This document shows, piece after piece, positions 48,970 through 57,314 of a stretch of DNA of 64,000 nt (its first letter is position 1; each line of letters starts with the position of its first letter). The position numbers were made by a program, and so were the translations under genes. The notes beneath the pieces were generated by a model, which searched no databases, had not been told where the DNA came from, and saw only the letters and a list, made by a program, of their open reading frames with translations. Origin of the DNA: Pseudomonas anguilliseptica (GTDB taxonomy: Bacteria > Pseudomonadota > Gammaproteobacteria > Pseudomonadales > Pseudomonadaceae); the NCBI RefSeq assembly GCF_900105355.1, contig NZ_FNSC01000001.1, positions 3,596,001-3,660,000 of the forward strand, given 5' to 3'.

Positions 48970-49989
48970 ATGCAACCTGTTCAGACGATATGGCTGGCTC
49001 TCGACAGCCGCAGTAATGGTGGTGTTGAGTCCCATGTTGCCGAGCTGGCCATGGCACTGACTCAGCAGGGCTTCGCGGTGACCGTGGTGCTACTGGCCGA
49101 TTACGGATCGCACCCGTTGGCTGAGCGCTTGTGTCAGGGCGGTGTGAACCTGCTCAAGCTCAATGGTCGCCCCTGGAGCTTGTTCACCGCTCTGCAATCA
49201 GCGCATCCGGATTTACTGCATACCCATGGTTACAAGGCTGGAATATTGGGGCGGCTTTATGCGCGGTTGTTGCGTATCGCAGTAGTGTCCACCTTTCACG
49301 CCGGGGAAATCGCGCAGGGGCGTTTGCGTTGTTACCAACGTTTGGATGAACTCAGCGCACCGTTGGCCCCGGCTATGGCGGTGAGTGAGGCGATTGCGTT
49401 GCGCCTTAATTGCCGGGCTGCCGTGGTGGATAACTTTGTCGCTGTGCCCCAGCTACCTGCGCGCATTGTGCCGCGCACCGTGGCTTTCGTCGGGCGGTTC
49501 AGCCACGAGAAAGGCCCGGATCGCTTCATCAGCATTGCCCGCCTCTTGCCTGAGGTCAGCTTCTTGATGTTCGGCGATGGTCCGTTGCGTGAAGAGCTTG
49601 AGCGTATTGCACCGAGCAATGTGCGCTTTATGGGTATGGTGCCCAGCATGCAGCCACATTGGTCTGAGATCGGCTTGCTATGCATGCCTTCTCGTCATGA
49701 GGGCTTGCCGATGGCTGCACTGGAAGCGATGGCGCACGGTGTTGTAGTGGCCAGTTTCGCCGTAGGAGGTGTGCCGCGTCTGCGCTTGGGGAGTGCTGGA
49801 GGCTATCTGTGCCCAGAGTCAGACGAGGCGGCCTTAACCGCGAGTGTCATCAGTTGGACGCGGTTGACCAGTGGCCGTCGCCAATTACAAGCGGAACATG
49901 CTCGGCAACGCATTCTTCAAGGATTCACCGCAGCGGCGGCACTGCCCGCCATTTTGCAGGTGTATGCCCAAGCCAAAGGTGCCGCGTGA
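48970..49989 (+). CDS. Glycosyltransferase family 4
   Basis: The protein is 339 residues from ATG 48970 (MQPVQTIWLALDSRSNGGVE), with GAGGAGG nine bases upstream. The GT-B N-domain has SNGGVESHVAELA and LLHTHGYKAGILGRLYA. The C-domain has FVGRFSHEKGPDRFI and the donor-binding E-x7-E in MPSRHEGLPMAALEAM. It adds a sugar from a nucleotide donor to the lipid-linked repeat unit. The stop overlaps the flippase start by four bases. Confidence 0.9.
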   Translation: MQPVQTIWLALDSRSNGGVESHVAELAMALTQQGFAVTVVLLADYGSHPLAERLCQGGVNLLKLNGRPWSLFTALQSAHPDLLHTHGYKAGILGRLYARLLRIAVVSTFHAGEIAQGRLRCYQRLDELSAPLAPAMAVSEAIALRLNCRAAVVDNFVAVPQLPARIVPRTVAFVGRFSHEKGPDRFISIARLLPEVSFLMFGDGPLREELERIAPSNVRFMGMVPSMQPHWSEIGLLCMPSRHEGLPMAALEAMAHGVVVASFAVGGVPRLRLGSAGGYLCPESDEAALTASVISWTRLTSGRRQLQAEHARQRILQGFTAAAALPAILQVYAQAKGAA

Positions 49990-51344
49990 GCGTGCTTGTG
50001 CTGCGCTGGCAGCAGTGGCTCGGTAAAGCAGTCACTGCTGATTTGCTGCGCCAGGGGCTGTTCTACGGCTTGGGCATTGTCTTGATGAAGGGCATCTCGC
50101 TGTTCATGTTGCCAGTGTTCACCGCCTACCTGGCACCTGCCGAGTACGGTCGGCTGGAGGTGGTCTTAGCATTGGCCTGCATAGCCACGCTGTTACTCAG
50201 CGCCGGTTTGAGTGAAGCGCTTTATCGCTATGCCGGCTTGGCACCGAACGAGGGAGAACGCGTGGCCGTGCTGCGTGACGTGTTCGCCGCTTCGTGGTTG
50301 ATGGGCAGTGCAGGGTTGCTGTGTGGCTGGCTGTTGGCCGCGCCGCTGGCAGCCTGGCTACCCGGCCAGGTGAGCGCCTATGAGGTGCAATTGCTGGCGA
50401 TTGCCGTGGCGCTGGAAGGGTGCATTGGAATTCCATTGGCTTGGCTGAGGATGTGCGATCGAGCGGTCAGTTTCTTCATGCTGACCAGCGGCAAAGTCGT
50501 GCTGCAGACCAGTTTGACGTGGTGGTGCCTGGCCCAGGGACAGGGTGTCGAGGGGGTGTTGTTGGCAGGGGCATTATCGTCCATGGTGTTGGCTGCCTGG
50601 CTGGCAATTGATCAGGTGCGCGTCTACGGTGTGGCGTTACGCTGGCAGCGCTTGCCCAGTTTGCTGGTTTACGGCATGCCTATGATGGTCAGTGGTTTTG
50701 CCGGTTTTATGCTGGCCGGTCTGGACCGTTGGTGGTTGGCAGCTCAGGTTGGTGAAGCGGCCATGGCACCCTACGCGTTGGCGGCCAAATTGGCGTTGGC
50801 GTGTGGCATTTTGCTGCAGCCTTTTTCGTTGTGGTGGTATCCACGGCGCTTTCTGTTGTTGAAACAGAGCGACGGCCTGCAGCGCACCGCCCGAGGGGCG
50901 GTGCTGGGTAGCATCTTGAGCGTGACGGCCTGTGGCGCGGTTGGATTGATTGCCCCGCTGTTGATCCTCTGGTTGACGCCCAGCGACTATCATCAAGCGA
51001 TCCATTACATCCCGCTTCTGGTGATTGCCATGGCGCTTAAACAGATGGCCGAACTGCTTAATTTGGGTTGCTATGTCGACAAGCACAGTCATACCCAAAT
51101 GCTGATTAATATCTTCAGTGCTGCCCTGGCGGTGTTGGCGTATGCCTGTTGGGTTGAGTCATACGCGGTGTATGGCGTGTTGTGGGCAATGTTACTCAGT
51201 TACGGGGTGCGACTGCTGTTGTTCTATTGGTTCAGCCAGCGGCGCATGGCTCTGCCTTATGCATTAGGGCCGCTGTATGCCTGCTCAGCAGCGGCGCTTG
51301 GGGTGCTGTGGCTGGGGCAGTGGCTGGCGCGGTGGTGCAGTTGA
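49986..51344 (+). CDS. Wzx-type oligosaccharide flippase
   Basis: The protein is 452 residues from GTG 49986, overlapping the previous stop as GTGA. It has about 12-14 hydrophobic helices, and QGLFYGLGIVLMKGISLFML at the start resembles polysaccharide flippases (MATE-like/MVF). PVFTAYLAPAEYGRLE is a typical first-loop motif. It moves undecaprenyl-linked repeat units across the inner membrane. The end overlaps the polymerase gene. Confidence 0.88.
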   Translation: MSVLVLRWQQWLGKAVTADLLRQGLFYGLGIVLMKGISLFMLPVFTAYLAPAEYGRLEVVLALACIATLLLSAGLSEALYRYAGLAPNEGERVAVLRDVFAASWLMGSAGLLCGWLLAAPLAAWLPGQVSAYEVQLLAIAVALEGCIGIPLAWLRMCDRAVSFFMLTSGKVVLQTSLTWWCLAQGQGVEGVLLAGALSSMVLAAWLAIDQVRVYGVALRWQRLPSLLVYGMPMMVSGFAGFMLAGLDRWWLAAQVGEAAMAPYALAAKLALACGILLQPFSLWWYPRRFLLLKQSDGLQRTARGAVLGSILSVTACGAVGLIAPLLILWLTPSDYHQAIHYIPLLVIAMALKQMAELLNLGCYVDKHSHTQMLINIFSAALAVLAYACWVESYAVYGVLWAMLLSYGVRLLLFYWFSQRRMALPYALGPLYACSAAALGVLWLGQWLARWCS

Positions 51345-52741
51345 CAGTGCCGGTGTTGTCGCGCTGGCGACAGGCTGTAGGGGGGGCGCTGACATGCGTG
51401 CTGCTCTGTACGCTCTGGTGGCTGTACCCGCACCCGGTGTTGATCATAGTCCTTGCGGTTCTGCCAATGGTGGGCCTTGCCGCATTGCGCCAGCCTTTTC
51501 TGGTCGTGTTGGCCTTTGTGATTTTTTCGTTTTTCCGTATCCATGAGGTGATCCCTCAACTGAACCCTCTGCGCTTGCCGCAGCTACTGGCCGCCGGTGC
51601 ACTGGCGGTATTGGCCTGGCATGTGTTGATCAGCAAGCAGATCAAGCCGTACTGGAGCCGCGAACTGAGTTGGCTGTGTGTGTTCTTTCTTTTGGTGACG
51701 TTCGGCATTTCACTGGCCAGTAATCGGGGAGAGGCGATTGCCATGTGGAGCGGGGTCTACGTTAAGATTTTTATCATGACCCTGGCCACCTGCTGGTTAT
51801 TGCGTCGGCCGCAAGATTTCAGTTTGGCTGCGCGTTTGTTTGTCCTCAGTGGTTTACTGGTGGCGGCTGTGGCCTTGATTAACAAGGCCACGGGAGTGGG
51901 ACTGGTTGAGGAAACACGGGTCACGATTGGCCGGGATATTGGTTCAGTTCTGGGTGACCCCAATGATTTAGCCCTGGTGCTGCTGTTTCCGGCGAGCTTT
52001 GCCCTGGCCCTGGGGTTGGGGCGCGGGCTGGCCCGTTGGGAAAAAATCTTTGGAGTGTTGGGGTTCGGCTTGGTGGTGGCTGCAGTCGTGGCCACACAGA
52101 GCCGCGGTGGGTTGTTGGGGGTCATTGCTGTGACGGGGGTTTTTGCCTGGCGTCGGGTGCAAAACAAGGTACTGCTGGTCAGTGTCGGGGTCATGGCTCT
52201 GTCGGTGTTATTCGTTGCCGCCGGGATTTCCGGTCGTGCCAGTGGCGGTGCTGGGGAGGAGGGCATCGATCAGTCAGCAATGGGCCGCTTATATGCATGG
52301 GAGGCTGCGTTTGGCATGGCACTGGACCATCCATTCAGTGGCGTTGGCTTAGCTAACTTTTACTACAACTATTACTTCTACAGTCCACATTGGGATGGCC
52401 TTAACCATGCGGTGCATTCCACGTGGTTCGGTGTATTGGCAGAAACCGGATTCCTTGGTTTGGGGGTGTTCTTGACCCTGGTTATCAGTGCGCTATGGCG
52501 GGCCTGGTGCGCCTGTCAAAGCCAGGCGATGGCATTAGCCCCCCCGCCTCTGGCGGCAGGTATGGAGGCGGCCATGGCCGGTTTGGTGGGCTTTGTGGTC
52601 TCTGGCACCTTTCTTACACAAGGCTTTACCTGGCCGTTTTACCTGCAGTTAGCTTTGGCCGTGGCCGCGATGCGGCGCCTGCAGGCCGTACCGTTGCAAA
52701 ATGCAATCGATGGCATGCAAGTTGCGAAGAAGACGCCTTGA
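51335..52741 (+). CDS. O-antigen ligase / Wzy polymerase-like protein
   Basis: About 468 residues with about 11 helices. The Wzy_C domain shows TQSRGGLLG, then a large loop with GRLYAWEAAFGMALDHPFSG and NHAVHSTWFGVLAETG. The start is uncertain: candidate GTGs at 51332, 51335 and 51347 all overlap or abut the flippase stop. It polymerises or ligates repeat units at the periplasmic face. Confidence 0.85.
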   Translation: MQLTVPVLSRWRQAVGGALTCVLLCTLWWLYPHPVLIIVLAVLPMVGLAALRQPFLVVLAFVIFSFFRIHEVIPQLNPLRLPQLLAAGALAVLAWHVLISKQIKPYWSRELSWLCVFFLLVTFGISLASNRGEAIAMWSGVYVKIFIMTLATCWLLRRPQDFSLAARLFVLSGLLVAAVALINKATGVGLVEETRVTIGRDIGSVLGDPNDLALVLLFPASFALALGLGRGLARWEKIFGVLGFGLVVAAVVATQSRGGLLGVIAVTGVFAWRRVQNKVLLVSVGVMALSVLFVAAGISGRASGGAGEEGIDQSAMGRLYAWEAAFGMALDHPFSGVGLANFYYNYYFYSPHWDGLNHAVHSTWFGVLAETGFLGLGVFLTLVISALWRAWCACQSQAMALAPPPLAAGMEAAMAGLVGFVVSGTFLTQGFTWPFYLQLALAVAAMRRLQAVPLQNAIDGMQVAKKTP

Positions 52742-52862
52742 ATGTGTTATTTTTTTTATAAAGTCTATTTAAATTAATTAGTTAAGATAATGGCTCGGCT
52801 CTTGCTGGGTAACACTGTGTATCTGAACATTGGTGCTGCAGGTGTTAAACAGGAGCCGTGGT
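52742..52862 (+). promoter_or_regulatory. A/T-rich gap within the polysaccharide cluster
   Basis: This 121-bp gap is much richer in A/T than its surroundings (TTATTTTTTTTATAAAG, then AATTAATTAG). It is a plausible internal promoter or a site bound by a silencer such as MvaT. No exact -35/-10 pair is assigned. Confidence 0.4.
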
Positions 52863-54089
52863 ATGTCTAGCTCAACGCCGATTCTATTCACGCATTATGG
52901 TGACGATTGGATTCGTGGCAGCGAGCGCTGTCTGCTTGATTTATTAAGTCACCTGGATCGTAAGCGCTTCACGCCCTATCTCTGGTGTAACAGTCCGGTT
53001 ATGGCTCGGGCTGCCGAAGCGTTGCAGGTGCATGTAACACAACAAGCCTTTCCCGTCTTACTGGGCTGGCAAGCGCCGCGTTTTGATTGGCGTGGCTACC
53101 GTCAATTGCTTCGTAGCGGGCGAGCGTTGATCGAGCAACATGCGATCAAGCTGTTGCATGCCAATAGCGGCGCACCGTGCCAGTGGCTGGTGCCATTGGC
53201 GCGGCAGCATAAGCTGCCATTGCTGGCTCATCTGCATGCCCGTTATCTGTTACGTGATCGCTGCACGCTCCGGCTCTCAGCCGTGGATCTGGCTGTGGGG
53301 GTTAGTCAGCCGGTATTAGCGGGTTTGCTTGCTGATGGTATGCGTGAGTCGCGTTTGCAGGTCGTGCCCAATGGCATTGACGTAAAACGCTTGGAGAAAC
53401 AGCCCGTGCAGGACATGCGTGCTTTGTTGCACTTACCCTCAACCACGCCTTTGCTGGCGACGCTGGGCTCACTGATTGAGCGTAAAGGCGTGGATATCCT
53501 GGTAGAGGCGCTGCGTCAGTTGCATGCGGACGGCCTGGCTGCGCATCTGTTGGTAATCGGTGAGGGACCTGAGCGGGCAGCGCTGGAGAGCTTGGCGCAC
53601 CGCCTTGGTCTGCATGATTATGTGCATTTTCTGGGTGAGTCGGCTGTGCCGCTGGGTATTTTGCGCGGCGGGGTCGATGTGCTGGTCAGTGGCGCGCGCG
53701 AAGAGGTGTTTGGACTCGCTTTGGCAGAGGGCAGTTGCGCCGGCTTGCCAGTAGTGGCTCCGCGCGTGGGAGGTATCGCGGAGGTAATTGAGCATGGCCA
53801 CAGTGGTGTACTGGTGCCGACCAATGACAGTGGTGCTTTGGCTCAAGCCATTGCACAGCTATTGCGTAACCCGACGCTGGCTAAGCAAATGGGCAAGACT
53901 GGCCGCCAACGGGTGTTGCAGTGCTTTACCGCATCAACCAATGCGCAGGCGCTGCAGGCCTGTTACGACCGTTTGTTACAGGCCGCTCCCCGTGCTGACC
54001 GAGGTTATGACCTGGCGTGCTGGCGTTGGGCTCAGCGCGCACTGCAATTGCGCTTGACTGGCAACCGCGTAGCTGAACCCTGGCTATAA
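52863..54089 (+). CDS. Glycosyltransferase family 4
   Basis: The protein is 408 residues from ATG 52863 (MSSSTPILFTHYGDDWIRGS), with AGGAG upstream. GT4 C-domain motifs are VPNGIDVKRL, GSLIERKGVDILVEAL and SGAREEVFGLALAEGS with the donor-site Glu pair. The substrate is unknown. It lies nine bases before the next gene. Confidence 0.9.
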   Translation: MSSSTPILFTHYGDDWIRGSERCLLDLLSHLDRKRFTPYLWCNSPVMARAAEALQVHVTQQAFPVLLGWQAPRFDWRGYRQLLRSGRALIEQHAIKLLHANSGAPCQWLVPLARQHKLPLLAHLHARYLLRDRCTLRLSAVDLAVGVSQPVLAGLLADGMRESRLQVVPNGIDVKRLEKQPVQDMRALLHLPSTTPLLATLGSLIERKGVDILVEALRQLHADGLAAHLLVIGEGPERAALESLAHRLGLHDYVHFLGESAVPLGILRGGVDVLVSGAREEVFGLALAEGSCAGLPVVAPRVGGIAEVIEHGHSGVLVPTNDSGALAQAIAQLLRNPTLAKQMGKTGRQRVLQCFTASTNAQALQACYDRLLQAAPRADRGYDLACWRWAQRALQLRLTGNRVAEPWL

Positions 54090-54098
54090 GGAGGTCAC

Positions 54099-55196
54099 AT
54101 GAGTTGTGCTCACTGTGTTGTGGTTGACACGATTCCCTACCGAGGGGGCTCGAAAATAGCCACCGAAAAAGCGCTGCGTTTGTTTATTGAACAGGGTGGG
54201 CAGGTGAGTGTGCTTGGCCGAGACCCCAGTTCGTGGAAATTGCCAGGTGTTCGTTACTGGCGGCTGAGGGAATGGTCTGTGTTGGTTCGGCGTGAGCAAG
54301 GGCTGGGGTATTTTCTTCGCCATGGCCTGATTTTTATTCAGTTGTGCGCGCTGCTATTTTTTAAACGCCCAACCGTAATGCTCGGCGCTTCAGGGCCAGG
54401 TAATGACTTGGCTATATACCTGGCTCGGTGGCTATGGAACGTTCCGTTGGTGCAGTGGATCCATGGTCCTGTGGCGTGTTCCCGTACCCTCGGTCGAGCC
54501 CTGTGTCTGGCTGATTGGGTGTTCTACCTGTCCAGCAGTCGGCCCAGTCTCGAGGCGGCACTGCACGTGTATGCGGGGGCGGAGGTGGCTCAGGAATACC
54601 TGGCCAACCCCCGTTGGCAACCCATCTGCAATGGCTTGGCCCGGCAGGAATGGCCGACGCGTTGTCAAACGAAGCAGGTGCCGCAGCTTTTTTGGGCGGC
54701 CTCTTTACTCAAGTGGAAAGGGTTGGACGTGTTGATTGAGGCCTTGCAGTGCCTGCCGGAACCTTTGCCTGCGCACATCTGCTATTTACGCCCAGCGCAG
54801 ACCGCATTATCCGTCAGCGAGATCTGCCCGCAGTTGCCCGCCAGCCACTGGTATGAGGCTCCGAACAGCCTGGATGCGCTGCGTGCCCGCTGCAATATTT
54901 TTGTCTCCACCAGCAGCCAAGAACCCTTTGGTCTGTCTGTGCTGGAAGCCATGGCAGCGGGTTTGGCGGTGTTGATCCCTGCCGATGGTGCTTACTGGGA
55001 CGAGCACCTCACGGACGGTAAGGACTGCCTGAAATACGCACCGGGCAATGCTCGGGCGTTGGCCGAGTGCCTGCTGCGCCTCAAGCATGACGCTGAACTG
55101 CGTGATCGCTTGGGGCGGGCCGCAACGTTACAGGCGCTGGCTTACCGTGCCGAGCGTGTCTACCAGCCTGTCGTGTCTGTGTTGAAGGCTGTTTAA
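54099..55196 (+). CDS. Glycosyltransferase, GT4-like
   Basis: The protein is 365 residues. GGSKIATEKALRLFIEQGG resembles the GT4 N-domain acceptor loop. The C-domain has FWAASLLKWKGLDVLIEAL and STSSQEPFGLSVLEAMAAGL with the E-x7-E pair. AAGGAGG precedes the ATG at good spacing. Confidence 0.87.
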   Translation: MSCAHCVVVDTIPYRGGSKIATEKALRLFIEQGGQVSVLGRDPSSWKLPGVRYWRLREWSVLVRREQGLGYFLRHGLIFIQLCALLFFKRPTVMLGASGPGNDLAIYLARWLWNVPLVQWIHGPVACSRTLGRALCLADWVFYLSSSRPSLEAALHVYAGAEVAQEYLANPRWQPICNGLARQEWPTRCQTKQVPQLFWAASLLKWKGLDVLIEALQCLPEPLPAHICYLRPAQTALSVSEICPQLPASHWYEAPNSLDALRARCNIFVSTSSQEPFGLSVLEAMAAGLAVLIPADGAYWDEHLTDGKDCLKYAPGNARALAECLLRLKHDAELRDRLGRAATLQALAYRAERVYQPVVSVLKAV

Positions 55197-55392
55197 AGCT
55201 GGCAGGGTGTGTAGCCGGGTAAGCAATCCGCATTGCAATTTGCAAATAATCAGCCCATGGAGCTGGGCTTATTTCAGAAATTTCCCTGCATTGTCCGCAA
55301 ACGCCTGCTTTAGAGGGGGTTGGTCCACAGGGAGGAAGTTGGCCCAAGCCCTGCAAGCCTTGTCATATACCCGCCTGATGACGAGGTTCCCC

Positions 55393-56121
55393 ATGCAACA
55401 GTTAAAGCAATGGATCAAACACGGAAACACCCCGCTGGCGCGCAATGCCTGGCGGCTGGCCCAGGCTGTGCGTCACGCGCAAATGCCGCTTATCCCTGGG
55501 GTACATCGTGCTCTCTACCTAGGTTATGAAACAACGCGTCAGGCGCTGAGCACCTTGGCGCGTTGTATATGGTGGACGCCGCTCCTGCAGTCCCGGCTGC
55601 AAGCGCCAGCGCCACGCTTGTACCTGTATGGCGGTTTACCAGCGATTCTTGGGCCGTTGCACCTACGCATTGGGGCGGATTGCCGGGTGGCAGGGCGAAC
55701 CACGCTGTCGGGTCGCGGGGTTGAAGGCCAGCCGGCAGTGCTCGAGGTGGGGCGTAACTGTGATATTGGCTGGGGCAGCAGCATTGCTGTTGGACGCCGA
55801 GTGGTGCTGGGCGACAACGTTCGCCTAGCCCCCAACTGTTTCTTGGCCGGTTATCCCGGGCACCCAATGAATGCCGCCGAGCGGGCTGCTGGCCTACCCG
55901 AACGCCCGGAGCAGATCGGTGACATTGTCCTGGCTGCCGACGTGTGGTTGGGCACTGGTGTGATGGTGATGGCAGGGGTGCATATCGGAGCCGGAACGGT
56001 GGTGGCCGCTGGCAGTGTTGTGACCCGCAATTTGCCCGCCGGGGTGTTGGCGGGTGGTTCGCCGGCCCGAGTACTGCGTCCATTAATTGAAAATGACCTT
56101 GGCACTGGAGTGTTGGCATGA
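55393..56121 (+). CDS. Left-handed beta-helix acyltransferase
   Basis: The protein is 242 residues from ATG 55393. The N-terminal helical part is followed by hexapeptide repeats: VGRNCDIGWGSSIAVGRRVV, LGDNVRLAPNCFLAGYPGHP and LGTGVMVMAGVHIGAGTVVA, ending in GSVVTRNLP and GSPARV. It probably O-acetylates the polysaccharide from acetyl-CoA. The stop overlaps the next start as ATGA. The 196-bp gap upstream carries a TTGCAA-rich motif (55229-55250). Confidence 0.88.
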   Translation: MQQLKQWIKHGNTPLARNAWRLAQAVRHAQMPLIPGVHRALYLGYETTRQALSTLARCIWWTPLLQSRLQAPAPRLYLYGGLPAILGPLHLRIGADCRVAGRTTLSGRGVEGQPAVLEVGRNCDIGWGSSIAVGRRVVLGDNVRLAPNCFLAGYPGHPMNAAERAAGLPERPEQIGDIVLAADVWLGTGVMVMAGVHIGAGTVVAAGSVVTRNLPAGVLAGGSPARVLRPLIENDLGTGVLA

Positions 56122-57314
56122 GCACACGCGACTTGGTGGTTTTTGCAGAAGACTGGGCCAGCCATCCCAGCAGTACACAGCACTTGATTAAGCGCCTGAG
56201 CGAGCACTATCGGGTGCTCTGGGTCAACTCGATTGGCTTGCGTCGGCCACGCCTGTGTGCGACGGATATGCAGCGTGTTTATCGCAAACTGCTCTCCATG
56301 TGTGCCGGACAAGTGAGCGCTGAACCGTCCAATACGCCAACAGGGTCGATTCATGTGCTCAGGCCGCGGGTAATATCCTGGCCTGGAAGCCGTGTGGCAG
56401 CGGCTCTCAATCGTCTTCTGCTAGGCCGTCAACTGCGCCATGCCATGGACGCTCTAGGCATGTCCAGGCCCCTGGTTTGGACCTCCTTGCCCAGTGCTAT
56501 CGAAGTGCTGGATGAGCTGGATCCCAGTGCCGTTATTTATTACTGCGGGGATGACTTTTCGGCCTTGGCGGGTGTGGATCATGCCCCTGTTGCCGACCAG
56601 GAAGCGCGCGTGCTCGCGCGTGCCGACCTGATACTGGCCGCCAGTGAGACCTTGGCACAGCGGTTTCCAGCGGCCAAAACACATTGTTTGCCACATGGTG
56701 TGGACACACAACAGTTTGCGAAAAAGCAATGGCCACGACCAGCGGATCTACCCGCGGGCAAACCGATTGCCGGGTTTTATGGCAGCCTCAGCAACTGGCT
56801 GGACCAGGCAATGCTCAAGCAGGTAGCGCAAGCCCTGCCAGATTGGAACATCGTGTTGATTGGCCCCTGTCAGTGCAATATCGACTCACTCTTACGTGAG
56901 CCAAACATAACTTGGCTGGGGCCCAAGGCGCATGAGGCGTTGCCAGCCTATGTGCAGCATTGGCAGGTAAGTTTGCTGCCATTTGTGGATAACGCGCAGA
57001 TCCGTGCGTGCAATCCGTTGAAGTTGCGCGAATACCTGGCCAGTGGCAAACCAGTGGTGAGCACGGCCTTTCCAGCAGTTATGCCATACCGTGACAGTCT
57101 GCATCTGGCTGACAGTGCAGAACATTTTGCACGGGCCATCGTGACGGCAGCAGTGGATGCCCCCGCACCTGGTGAACAGTGGTTGGAGCGACTTGACGAC
57201 TGGAGAAGTGTGCGTCGCCTGGCGCAAGCCGCCGAGCGTCGGCAGGCGTGTGTGCACAGCGAAAGTTGGGAGCAGCGTACGGATGTTCTGGCTGGCTTGC
57301 TGAGGGCGCTATGA
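56118..57314 (+). CDS. Glycosyltransferase family 4-like
   Basis: The protein is 398 residues. It opens RDLVVFAEDWASHPSSTQHL, as in GumK/WcaI-like enzymes. CGDDFSALAGVDHAPV and LILAASETLAQRF are followed by CLPHGVDTQQF. The C-domain has GFYGSLSNWLDQ and NPLKLREYLASGKPVV. It is ATGA-coupled on both sides, so translation with its neighbours is linked. Confidence 0.87.
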   Translation: MSTRDLVVFAEDWASHPSSTQHLIKRLSEHYRVLWVNSIGLRRPRLCATDMQRVYRKLLSMCAGQVSAEPSNTPTGSIHVLRPRVISWPGSRVAAALNRLLLGRQLRHAMDALGMSRPLVWTSLPSAIEVLDELDPSAVIYYCGDDFSALAGVDHAPVADQEARVLARADLILAASETLAQRFPAAKTHCLPHGVDTQQFAKKQWPRPADLPAGKPIAGFYGSLSNWLDQAMLKQVAQALPDWNIVLIGPCQCNIDSLLREPNITWLGPKAHEALPAYVQHWQVSLLPFVDNAQIRACNPLKLREYLASGKPVVSTAFPAVMPYRDSLHLADSAEHFARAIVTAAVDAPAPGEQWLERLDDWRSVRRLAQAAERRQACVHSESWEQRTDVLAGLLRAL

